A stretch of 6,286 nucleotides of DNA from Oligoflexales bacterium (GCA_015232735.1 JADFZC010000156.1:1-6286); one strand, 5' to 3'. Counted from the stretch's first letter, positions 1 to 6,286 are shown. A program made the numbers and translations. Notes: generated by a model not told the origin, from the letters alone.

Positions 1-3
1 AAA

Positions 4-23
4 CCTCGTCCTTCAGGGCGAGG
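4..23. repeat. Hairpin with TTCA loop, left copy
   Basis: CCTCGTCC, loop TTCA, GGGCGAGG: an 8-bp stem with one T-G wobble. It is in the same orientation as the copy at 75-94, with a 71-base offset. Two stem pairs differ between the copies (T-A versus C-G, and C-G versus G-C) and both stay paired, which indicates a conserved structure. It may be part of a mobile-element end or REP-like array continuing beyond the left edge. Confidence 0.55.
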
Positions 24-38
24 CCCTTCAAGCTAACC

Positions 39-67
39 AAAATCAGGAGAGGCTTAAAGCCTCTCCT
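39..67 (-). terminator. Rho-independent terminator of the operon
   Basis: On the minus strand, AGGAGAGGCT and AGCCTCTCCT (58-67 paired with 45-54) form a perfect 10-bp stem around a 3-base loop. GA and then TTTT follow at 39-42. It lies about 30 bases after the large-subunit stop and is the natural end of the leftward operon. Read rightward it is followed only by TTT (the last stem base plus two) and C, so it is weaker in that direction. Confidence 0.75.
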
Positions 68-74
68 TTCGACA

Positions 75-94
75 CCCGGTCCTTCAGGGCCGGG
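75..94. repeat. Hairpin with TTCA loop, right copy, directly after the large-subunit stop
   Basis: CCCGGTCC, loop TTCA, GGGCCGGG: an 8-bp stem with one T-G wobble. It lies one base beyond the TAA of the large-subunit gene. It shares the 12-base core GTCCTTCAGGGC with the hairpin at 4-23. The type resembles the subterminal hairpins of IS200/IS605-family elements or REP sequences, recalled from family knowledge and not tested. Confidence 0.6.
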
Positions 95-95
95 C

Positions 96-1595
96 TTACA
101 AATCATGCCCGCAATAAGAGAGGTTGAAACTTTTATTGCACAGGGGAAAATCCGATATCTGCTGATCTCTGACGGCAATGGAAAGTCCTGTCCAGTTATG
201 AAAAGAGGGGTCCACTATTTTGTACCTTTTAAACCTTCCGTCCGGGCCGGTAATTGCCGTATGGCACACCTCCCCCCGCCATCCCTCCGAAAGCGCCACG
301 CACATGGAGTCCGGTTTCATGGTTCCAGGAGTTTTGGATATGGACCCTCCCGGCAGGATTTCCAGCTGCTGTTTAATGAACTTTACAGATCTCTTTATTT
401 CAAGCCACCTGACATAGGCTCTGGCGAAAACATCCCCGCTCTGCCAGATGGAGATTGGAATATGGTTGTAGCAGAATATTTCGGTGGGATGATCCTGTCT
501 CACATCCATTACAAGCCCGCATGCTCTCGCTGCAACGCCGACAAGCCCAAGTTTTTTGGCATCTTCGACCTTTACCGTCCCTATGTCCTCAAAACGTACA
601 ACGACCGATCCGATGTTCCATAAAAGATCGACTGCGGAAACAAGTTCATCAAAAACGATTGAAATCTTATACATGAGCTCCTTTGCCAGATCACCTGGAA
701 TGTCATGGTTTACACCGCCCGGGCACAGAAGTCCCCGGCCGAAACGATTCCCGCAGATAGCGGCCGTCATGTTCAGAAAATCCCCCCTTATGCGCCCACA
801 ATAAGCGGCTGTCGGCAAAAAACCCACATCGTTTGCTAGAGCCCCGAGGTCACCGACATGGCATGCTATTCTCTCAAGTTCGAGCGCTATTCCCCTTATA
901 GCCATGGCCCTGACGGGAATTTGCATTTGCGAAAGATTTTCTATTATCTGGCAATATGCGGATGCATGCGCAATTGTTGAGTCTCCGGATACAGTCTCGA
1001 TATAGTGAAAGCTCCTTTTTTCCGGCCCGCCCCGCAATTTCCTCTCTATGCCCCTGTGCTGATAACCGAGAGAAATCTCCAGATTGAAAACCTTCTCACC
1101 GAAGCATTGAAAACGAAAATGACCGGGCTCGATTATTCCCGCGTGAACAGGACCGACTGCAACTTCATGGATATCCGAACCTTCCACCCTGTAAAAAGGC
1201 ATTTTGCCTATTTGAGAATAATTCTTTTCGCTGCTGTTTGTCACAAAACGCAGGGGATTGAGGAATGGATGACCTGAGATCCTGATTCCATCCTCTTCAA
1301 AAAGTTCCCTTTCAAAAAGATGAACCTGGGGGAGGCTTTTCGTCATGGATTCCAGAGTTCCGTCAGCTTTTAGTTTTGTTGAGAGAATCTCCAGTCTTCC
1401 TTCCTGGTCGTTGCTTAGCACGCAGTGGATGATTTTATCCGAAGAAGGCTCGCTATGGCTGCCGAAAAGGGAACTGACCCTCTTGCCAAGGGTGCATTCT
1501 TCGATGATCCTGGTTTGAAATTCCTTTGGTGGCATGCACGGTATTTCTGAAATACCGACCATGCCATTATTAACGCAATAAATACCTTCTGCCAT
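96..1595 (-). CDS. hyfG: HyfG-like large subunit (NuoC-NuoD fusion) lacking all NiFe-ligating cysteines; Ehr-type
   Basis: This 499-residue soluble subunit should sit on the cytoplasmic side of the membrane arm. Residues about 20-115 form a NuoC-like domain ending in HLFERELFEEDGIRISGHP (92-110). Residues about 145-499 are NuoD-like: GPVHAGIIEPGHFRF, GYQHRGIE, ALELERIACHVGDLG and ILPGG align with HycE/HyfG. In a NiFe hydrogenase the sequence before FAHSTAY carries RVCGIC; here it is TVSGDS before TIAHASAY, so both cysteines are serine (Ser203, Ser206). The C-terminal DPCxxC becomes N-L-S-Y-C-G (491-496), losing both ligands. The protein ends three residues later, without the cleavable tail of HycE (569 residues in total). 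It therefore probably does not bind nickel and matches Ehr large subunits; its substrate is unknown. It overlaps the HyfF stop as TAATG, with GGAGAA 8 bases upstream. A terminator follows, and no small subunit is seen after it. Confidence 0.9.
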   Translation of the reverse strand: MAEGIYCVNNGMVGISEIPCMPPKEFQTRIIEECTLGKRVSSLFGSHSEPSSDKIIHCVLSNDQEGRLEILSTKLKADGTLESMTKSLPQVHLFERELFEEDGIRISGHPFLNPLRFVTNSSEKNYSQIGKMPFYRVEGSDIHEVAVGPVHAGIIEPGHFRFQCFGEKVFNLEISLGYQHRGIERKLRGGPEKRSFHYIETVSGDSTIAHASAYCQIIENLSQMQIPVRAMAIRGIALELERIACHVGDLGALANDVGFLPTAAYCGRIRGDFLNMTAAICGNRFGRGLLCPGGVNHDIPGDLAKELMYKISIVFDELVSAVDLLWNIGSVVVRFEDIGTVKVEDAKKLGLVGVAARACGLVMDVRQDHPTEIFCYNHIPISIWQSGDVFARAYVRWLEIKRSVKFIKQQLEILPGGSISKTPGTMKPDSMCVALSEGWRGEVCHTAITGPDGRFKRYKIVDPSFHNWTGLSIAVRDQQISDFPLCNKSFNLSYCGHDL

Positions 1596-3025
1596 TATCG
1601 GAATTCTCCATAAAATTTAACCGCGTCGTTCAGCATTACCTTGATTTGATCCGGTATAAATATTCCAAGGGCCAGGACGGTCAAGGCTAATAAAAGTATC
1701 GGGATCGTTGTCAAAAGGCTTTCCGAAGGGGCTATTTCATTTCGCTTTAAGGATGGATGTCCAAATACTACATAGAAGACAGTCCTGCCCATACCCAGAA
1801 AAACAATAAAAAGAAGAATCAGAAACACCACACCAACAAGATTATTCCCACTTTCAAAAAATGCCTTGGTCAGCAAAAACTCACTTAAAAAAGGGCCGAA
1901 CGGGGGAGATCCGGTTATTGCAAGAAACCCTATGATGAACATGATGGCGGAAAATGGAAGAACGTGAACCATCCCCTTGACGGACTCTATCGATTTGCTT
2001 TTGCAGGCCCTGTGGAGATTGCCTGCGGAGAGAAACATTACACCCTTTGTCAAAGAATTATTGATCATGTGAAGGAATGTTGCGGAAAGTGCCGGACCTC
2101 CGATCCCTATGCCAAGAACAAGTATTCCCATATGTTCAATGCTGGAATAGGCCAAAAGTCTTTTGAAGTCTCTCTGGTCCAGCATGAAAATGCTCGCAAG
2201 AGCCATCGATATGATTCCTGTGAATATGAGTAGAGAACGGGCATATGGTCCTTCGCCAGCCATGTTTACTATATGCACCACGCGAAGAAGCGCCAGAAAT
2301 GCGCAGGTTATCACCCCGCCTGCAAGAAGCGCGCCGATCGCTCCCGATGATTCACCGTAAACGTCTGGCTTCCACGTATGCATTGGAACAAGACCTATTT
2401 TTGTTCCATATCCGACAAATAAAAAGACAAAAGCCACCCTGATCCAGAATTTGGAATAATAATTGGACGAAGCAAGGAGCTCTGAATATATCAGGGTTGA
2501 ATTTTCCGATTCCACGAATGCCGAATAAACAAGAAAAAATGAGCCCATGAGAGCTATGGCTATTCCCACGCCTCCAATCAGCATATACTTCCATACCGCC
2601 TCGAGGGACTCCTCTCTCTTGTTGAAATAGACAAGAGGAACTGCCGACAGCGTTGCTGATTCCATAGCGATCCACATAAGTCCAAGGTGCTGCGAAACTA
2701 TCGATAAATTAAGCATCCCCAGGAGAAAAAGCACCGACAGGCAAAAATAGCGGTTTTTCCTCTCGCGCCTGAAATCAAGGTAACCGACAATATAAAAAGA
2801 GAGCAAAAGGAAAAGAAAGGTTATGATCACAAGTACAATTGAACCGAAAGGATCAAGTCCAATCCACCTTGAAAAGGAGGATACCGGACTTCTTAAATTC
2901 ATGAACGCAAGTATACACTGTGTGATGCAGGCGACGGGTATCAGATATGGACGGTATCTGTCCGAGGGGATAACGAGCGTAAAAAGGCCAAAGACTGCCG
3001 GCGATATGAAAAGAAAATATATCAT
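1595..3025 (-). CDS. hyfF: HyfF-like antiporter-type membrane subunit (NuoN family)
   Basis: This 476-residue polytopic membrane protein belongs to the antiporter-like family, somewhat shorter than E. coli HyfF (about 526). It seems to lack that protein's hydrophilic C-terminal tail. Landmarks are Glu122 in MWIAMESA, Lys209 in GYGTKIGLVPMHTW (206-218), DFKRLLAYSSIEHMG (286-300), LHMINNSLTKG (318-328) and TGSPPFGPFLSEF (371-383). The paired acidic and lysine residues fit a proton-conducting half channel. The segment after the broken-helix histidine reads HTWKPDVYGESSGAIG instead of the common HTWLPDAHSEAPSPVS, and the usual NHSL motif is NNSL (Asn323). The start at 3025 has GGGGA 9 bases upstream. 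The TAA stop shares its last base with the start of the large-subunit gene. With HyfB, it gives the complex two antiporter-type modules. Confidence 0.92.
   Translation of the reverse strand: MIYFLFISPAVFGLFTLVIPSDRYRPYLIPVACITQCILAFMNLRSPVSSFSRWIGLDPFGSIVLVIITFLFLLLSFYIVGYLDFRRERKNRYFCLSVLFLLGMLNLSIVSQHLGLMWIAMESATLSAVPLVYFNKREESLEAVWKYMLIGGVGIAIALMGSFFLVYSAFVESENSTLIYSELLASSNYYSKFWIRVAFVFLFVGYGTKIGLVPMHTWKPDVYGESSGAIGALLAGGVITCAFLALLRVVHIVNMAGEGPYARSLLIFTGIISMALASIFMLDQRDFKRLLAYSSIEHMGILVLGIGIGGPALSATFLHMINNSLTKGVMFLSAGNLHRACKSKSIESVKGMVHVLPFSAIMFIIGFLAITGSPPFGPFLSEFLLTKAFFESGNNLVGVVFLILLFIVFLGMGRTVFYVVFGHPSLKRNEIAPSESLLTTIPILLLALTVLALGIFIPDQIKVMLNDAVKFYGEFR
1604..1609 (-). promoter_or_regulatory. 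Ribosome binding site of the large-subunit gene inside the end of the HyfF-like gene
   Basis: The minus strand reads GGAGAA, an 8-base spacer, then ATG at 1595. The upstream TAA and this ATG share one A (TAATG), an arrangement that favours coupled translation of the two subunits. Confidence 0.6.
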
Positions 3026-3042
3026 ATGGATATTTCCCCGAT

Positions 3043-3681
3043 TTATTCCTTCAAATAATTCATCTTTCTGGTGTCGAGCGAAGTATAATGTTCGGCAATG
3101 TCGTGCAGAACAATCCCCATTATGAAAATGCAGACAAGAAGGTCGAGAAGAATGCCCATTTCGACCACGAACTGCATTTTGCTTACTATGAGCATGCCAA
3201 AGATAAATATGGCATTATCGAAAACAAGATAACCTATTACCTGCGTGAATGCCTTCCTCCTTGAAACAAGCAAAATAACCCCTGCCACAAATGTCGAGAT
3301 GCCGATGGGTATTATCATCGGATGGGTTTCAGGGTTTTGCGGTATGTATTTGCCTGCGAGAACAAGGCTTATGCCTGTTATTGCGAGCCCTAAAAGCATG
3401 GACGCCGTTGACCCTATGTTTGGACTATCCTCCCTCTTGATTCTAACGCCGCTCATCGCTTTGTAAAGCAGGCTCGGGATTGCGATCCCCTTGATAATGA
3501 ACATCAATACGGCCATAGTTATGTTTGGAACTTCCAGCCCTTCAAAAACAAGCGGCAAAACACTCAGGATTATACCCTGAAACACAACAAAACGTATCAT
3601 AAGGTCGATTTTTATTGTCCCAAGTATCATTAGATTGAGAAAGACGATTACTACAAAAAGTATGTTTATGACATATTCCAT
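3043..3681 (-). CDS. hyfE: HyfE-like membrane subunit (NuoK-type C-terminal part)
   Basis: The product is 212 residues, close to HyfE of E. coli (about 216), and nearly all hydrophobic, with several membrane segments. Its C-terminal half carries the family signature: FTQVIGYLVFDNAIFIFGML (145-164) followed by FVVEMGILLDLLVCIFIMGI (171-190). Acidic residues Asp155, Glu174 and Asp180 lie within predicted membrane segments. In NuoK, buried glutamates belong to the proton path, and a comparable role is inferred here. Asp155 stands where I remember many HyfE proteins having Glu, a mild substitution. The ATG at 3681 has a GGGGA site 7 bases upstream across a run of A residues. The stop is TAA at 3043-3045, and the HyfF-like gene starts 17 bases later. 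HyfE subunits occur in group 4 hydrogenases and their relatives, so this supports the operon assignment. Confidence 0.9.
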   Translation of the reverse strand: MEYVINILFVVIVFLNLMILGTIKIDLMIRFVVFQGIILSVLPLVFEGLEVPNITMAVLMFIIKGIAIPSLLYKAMSGVRIKREDSPNIGSTASMLLGLAITGISLVLAGKYIPQNPETHPMIIPIGISTFVAGVILLVSRRKAFTQVIGYLVFDNAIFIFGMLIVSKMQFVVEMGILLDLLVCIFIMGIVLHDIAEHYTSLDTRKMNYLKE

Positions 3682-3694
3682 ATTTTTTTCCCCG

Positions 3695-4603
3695 CTATTT
3701 CATCACGAATATGAGGCCAAAAACCGCCAGTACGCAGGAGGTGATGATAAGCCCTGGTATGCGAATGAGTTTTATCCTGGCCATAATGGATTCCACGGTT
3801 CCTACCAGTATGGAAAGAAGGGTGATCCCCGCAAGAAATATAGCGACATTCAGCGCCATAACATCAAATCTCATATTAAAGACCGTCCTGACCAGTATGG
3901 ATGAAAGAACATAGAAACGCAGAGCGGCTCCATACATTATAAGCCCCAAAAGGGGACCGCTGTGATCCAGTACAATGACTTCATGAATCATCGTCAGTTC
4001 AAGGTGTGTGTTGGGATCGTCAAATGGTATTCTGCAGTTTTCCACAAGAAGGATCACAAAAAGGCTGAACACGACCAGAATCAGCGAAGCATTGGTCTTG
4101 TCGAGCAGGGAATCCCCCCTGTCCGGGAGCATCTGGTCAAGCTGAAGGGAATTTCCAAGCTTTGCGTAAATAAGAAGTATGAGAAAAAGAGCCAGTTCTG
4201 AAAAACATGCAAAGGTGACTTCGCGGGCAGCGCCCATTCCTTCAAAGGAGGATGCAGTGTCAAGAGCCGAGCAGGTAATGAAAAAACGCGAAAGGGAGAA
4301 AAGATATACAAAAAGAAATACATCGCCGGAAAAGGAATAAACGCCTTTCTCGATTATGGTGGGCAGAAGCAGGCCGGCCATGCCGATTGAAATGACCGTT
4401 ACTATGGGGGCAGCCTTGAATATCCAGGTCGTCGAGGTACTGAATACGAAACCCTTTAAAAGGTTCTTTCTGATATCGTAGTATGGCTGAAACAGACTCG
4501 GACCTTTTCGTCCTGCCCAAAAGGCCTTTGTCTTGTTTATTATCCCGAGAAGCAGCGGAGGAAAAAGCAGAAGTACAATTATTTGTATGAAAACCGGCAA
4601 CAT
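3695..4603 (-). CDS. hyfC: HyfC-like membrane anchor subunit (NuoH / HycD family)
   Basis: This 302-residue protein is close to HycD and HyfC (about 307-322). It is the NuoH-type subunit that docks the soluble redox module to the membrane and links it to the ion-moving subunits. Visible motifs are AGRKGPSLFQPYYDIRKN (30-47), SSFEGMGAAREVTFACFSE (118-136) and VENCRIPFDDPNTH followed by LELTMIHEVIVLDHSGP (187-217), all typical of hydrogenase-type NuoH homologues. Several hydrophobic membrane segments are evident. The frame is open up to an ATG at 4711, but those 36 extra residues overlap the HyfB gene and do not look like this family. The ATG at 4603 gives a hydrophobic N-terminus (MLPVFIQIIVLLLFPP) and has a GGGGA ribosome binding site 7 bases upstream. 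The stop is TAG at 3695-3697, and the HyfE-like gene starts 13 bases on. Confidence 0.93.
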   Translation of the reverse strand: MLPVFIQIIVLLLFPPLLLGIINKTKAFWAGRKGPSLFQPYYDIRKNLLKGFVFSTSTTWIFKAAPIVTVISIGMAGLLLPTIIEKGVYSFSGDVFLFVYLFSLSRFFITCSALDTASSFEGMGAAREVTFACFSELALFLILLIYAKLGNSLQLDQMLPDRGDSLLDKTNASLILVVFSLFVILLVENCRIPFDDPNTHLELTMIHEVIVLDHSGPLLGLIMYGAALRFYVLSSILVRTVFNMRFDVMALNVAIFLAGITLLSILVGTVESIMARIKLIRIPGLIITSCVLAVFGLIFVMK

Positions 4604-4610
4604 TTTGAAA

Positions 4611-4615
4611 TCCCC
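4611..4615 (-). promoter_or_regulatory. Ribosome binding site of the HyfC-like gene
   Basis: The minus strand reads GGGGA, then TTTCAAA, then ATG at 4603. It lies in the 23-base gap after the HyfB stop. This site supports the 4603 start over the longer open frame from 4711. Confidence 0.6.
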
Positions 4616-4626
4616 GTTCCTTAAAT

Positions 4627-6286
4627 TCAAATAAGGAGAAAAATTGCAAGAATCAGAAATATATAAACGAGATACAGATGCAAATAACCGTTTTGTATCC
4701 AGTGAAACCACTGAGTCTTGTTGATAAAATTTCTGTAGAGAGGGACCATAACCTTATCGAGGACCACATCGGCCACATGGATTTCAAAAGCGGAGTGGCC
4801 GGGCAGGATCGAATCTGAAGAGGTTCTCTTTACTTTCGGACGTAAAGCCCAGGAGAAACTTTCGACCAGTACCTGCGCAAATGAAGAAGAGGTGTACTGC
4901 ATCCTGGCTGTGGGCTGTGAATAGCCGCAGCCCCACGTTGGCGCCAGATCGATCGGCCTGGAACCAAGCAGGCAGACAAGCGCCAAAAAGCAGGTCAGGC
5001 ATGCCAAGATGAGAATTGTCCCACATATTCCGATATAATGAAGCGGAGCCAGGGTTGAAACGTCCGGAAGAATCTCTTCGCCCCCACTCCATGCGCAGAC
5101 CGCTGCGTTCAGAATATTTGAGAATATTGCCGGGATCAGGCCTATTATAAAACATGCCGCAACGAGTACGGCCATTGAAATATAGATCGAAGGAGAAGGC
5201 TCTTGCACTTTGGATGGATAGACACTTCTGGGCTCTCCGAGAAAAACCGTTCCGTAAACTTTGACGAAACACGCCAGTGCCAAAGCTCCGGTGATGGCCA
5301 GAAGCGGAGCAAAAAGCGTCATGGCTATCCGGGCGCTGTCACCCATGATACCAAGTGATCTGAAAAGGCCTATATAAACGAGTAACTCGCTTACAAAGCC
5401 GTTAAGGGGAGGAAGCCCGGATATGGCCAGCGCAGCGAAAAAAAAGAGTATTGCGGTTATCGGCATATGCTTTGCCAGACCGCCCATCTCATTTATCAAA
5501 CGTGTTTTTGTCTTCATTATCACAGCACCGGCTCCAAAAAACAGAACCGATTTGAAAAGGCAGTGGTTCCAGGTATGAAGAAGTGCGGCGGAAATTCCCA
5601 GAACTATCCACGCCTCTTCACCGAGTGCGCCTCCAATGAGGGCAATGCCAATACCCATAAAGATTATGCCAATGTTTTCGATGCTGTGATAAGCGAGAAG
5701 TCGTTTGAGGTCGTGCTGTCCAAGTGCAAAACAGACTCCCATGACAGCGCTTATTCCTCCAAGGGTCAAAATCGCATACCCATATCCTTCTGAAAATCCC
5801 GGGAGGAGGCTTAAAAAACGCAAAAGGCCGTACACCCCCATTTTAATCACGACGCCAGACAGCATCGCCGATATGTGGCTCGGGGCGCTGGCATGAGCCG
5901 GAGGCAGCCAGATATGCAAAGGCATTATTCCCGCTTTGATTCCAAAGGCCAAAATCGTGAGGCTGAAAAAAGTGAATCTTGCAAGTTCGCTCACTTCTGA
6001 TTTAATGGGAACCATATCAAATGAACCGCTGGTCGCATTCCAAAGCAGAAGAAGCGCGATTATGCACATTGTGCTGAGGCGTGTAGTCACAAAATAAAGC
6101 CAGGCCGCTCCGCGAACTTCTGCCTCGGTGTCATCCATGTTGATCAAAAAGACTGCTGAAATGGCCATGAATTCCCAGGATATCAGGAACAGAATTCCAT
6201 TGTTTGATATCAAAAGCATCACAAGGGCCGCGGCAAGCAGTCCAAAAAAGAACCTTAAAACCGTATTTTTATATTTTTGATGATGG
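4627..6286 (-). CDS. hyfB: HyfB-like antiporter-type membrane subunit (NuoL/MrpA family), 5' end cut by the window edge
   Basis: The frame stays open to the right edge: 552 residues are visible, ending in TGA at 4627-4629. A GTG at 6222 is only an internal valine, because the 21 codons before it encode sequence of the expected type (KNTVLRFFFGLLAAALVM). HyfB proteins are about 670 residues, so roughly 110 are missing. Family motifs, numbered from that GTG: Glu17 in SWEFMAIS, Lys96 and His103 in FGIKAGIMPLHIWLPPAHAS, HDLKRLLAYHSIENIG at 170-185, and LLHTWNHCLFKS with His217, His220 and Lys224. The tail motif TWGCGYSQPTARMQYTSSSF (429-448) is characteristic of HyfB/HycC proteins. These charged residues line the proton path in complex I antiporter-like subunits, so an ion-pumping role in the inner membrane is inferred. 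It is the first visible gene of the operon; the next gene starts 23 bases after its stop. Confidence 0.93.
   Translation of the reverse strand, partial: HHQKYKNTVLRFFFGLLAAALVMLLISNNGILFLISWEFMAISAVFLINMDDTEAEVRGAAWLYFVTTRLSTMCIIALLLLWNATSGSFDMVPIKSEVSELARFTFFSLTILAFGIKAGIMPLHIWLPPAHASAPSHISAMLSGVVIKMGVYGLLRFLSLLPGFSEGYGYAILTLGGISAVMGVCFALGQHDLKRLLAYHSIENIGIIFMGIGIALIGGALGEEAWIVLGISAALLHTWNHCLFKSVLFFGAGAVIMKTKTRLINEMGGLAKHMPITAILFFFAALAISGLPPLNGFVSELLVYIGLFRSLGIMGDSARIAMTLFAPLLAITGALALACFVKVYGTVFLGEPRSVYPSKVQEPSPSIYISMAVLVAACFIIGLIPAIFSNILNAAVCAWSGGEEILPDVSTLAPLHYIGICGTILILACLTCFLALVCLLGSRPIDLAPTWGCGYSQPTARMQYTSSSFAQVLVESFSWALRPKVKRTSSDSILPGHSAFEIHVADVVLDKVMVPLYRNFINKTQWFHWIQNGYLHLYLVYIFLILAIFLLI

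Noticed and set aside
4..94. CRISPR-like array from the two repeated hairpins
   Set aside because: There are only two imperfect copies, and the segment between them is itself a palindromic terminator, so there is no repeat-spacer pattern.
105..623. Open frame of 172 codons on the plus strand, with shorter ones at 220-417, 455-676, 556-804 and 1005-1277
   Set aside because: All lie antisense to the well-supported large-subunit gene, show no recognisable family and have unlikely composition (rich in Arg, Pro, His, Ser).
96..1595. Calling the operon a functional hydrogenase-4 or formate hydrogenlyase
   Set aside because: All four NiFe-ligand cysteines of the large subunit are replaced, no formate dehydrogenase gene is visible, and no small subunit is present in the window.
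2352..2675. Second minus-strand frame of 107 codons inside the HyfF-like gene
   Set aside because: It is an alternative frame of a gene with clear family motifs and has no family resemblance of its own. The same holds for minus-strand frames at 4081-4323, 4260-4649 and 4784-5272.
3682..3690. Run of seven A residues (minus strand) before the HyfE-like start as a slippage or frameshift site
   Set aside because: It lies in the spacer between ribosome binding site and ATG, outside any coding frame, so it has no recoding role; it is an ordinary A-rich spacer.
3635..3904. Plus-strand frames over the HyfC-HyfE junction and elsewhere (for example 2823-3125, 3962-4201, 5467-5793)
   Set aside because: They are antisense shadows of conserved membrane-protein genes, with no plausible start context or protein signature.
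4604..4711. Longer N-terminus for the HyfC-like protein from ATG at 4711
   Set aside because: The extra 36 residues overlap the end of the HyfB-like gene, are not hydrophobic like the family N-terminus, and the start at 4603 has a better ribosome binding site.

Overview
The window is almost entirely one leftward (minus-strand) operon for a membrane complex of the complex I / group 4 [NiFe] hydrogenase superfamily. In order of transcription, from right to left, it holds a HyfB-like antiporter-type subunit (cut by the right edge), a HyfC-like (NuoH-type) subunit, a HyfE-like (NuoK-type) subunit, a HyfF-like (NuoN-type) subunit, and a HyfG-like large subunit that fuses a NuoC-type and a NuoD-type domain. 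Gaps are 23, 13 and 17 bases, and the last pair overlaps by one base, so the genes are almost certainly one transcript. The promoter and any earlier genes lie beyond the right edge. No rightward gene is supported.

The key point is that the large subunit has none of the four cysteines that hold the Ni-Fe centre of a hydrogenase. The first CxxC pair reads S-G-D-S and the C-terminal pair reads S-Y-C-G. The protein stops without the tail that maturation proteases remove. This is therefore most likely an Ehr-type complex (energy-converting hydrogenase related), a class known in Geobacter and other bacteria and archaea, and not an H2-evolving enzyme. By analogy the membrane subunits would move ions, coupled to an unidentified redox reaction at a site without nickel.

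The small [4Fe-4S] subunit (HyfI/NuoB type), which usually accompanies the large subunit, does not follow it. Instead the 95 bases after the large-subunit gene hold three hairpins. A 10-bp stem followed by a T-run is a convincing leftward terminator. It is flanked by two related 8-bp hairpins with the same TTCA loop and compensatory stem changes, which resemble mobile-element ends of the IS200/IS605 or REP kind.

The organism looks like an anaerobic bacterium of moderate GC content, perhaps a Desulfobacterota or Geobacter-type lineage. That rests only on the gene set, the GGGGA/GGAG-type ribosome binding sites and general resemblance of the proteins, so it is a weak inference.
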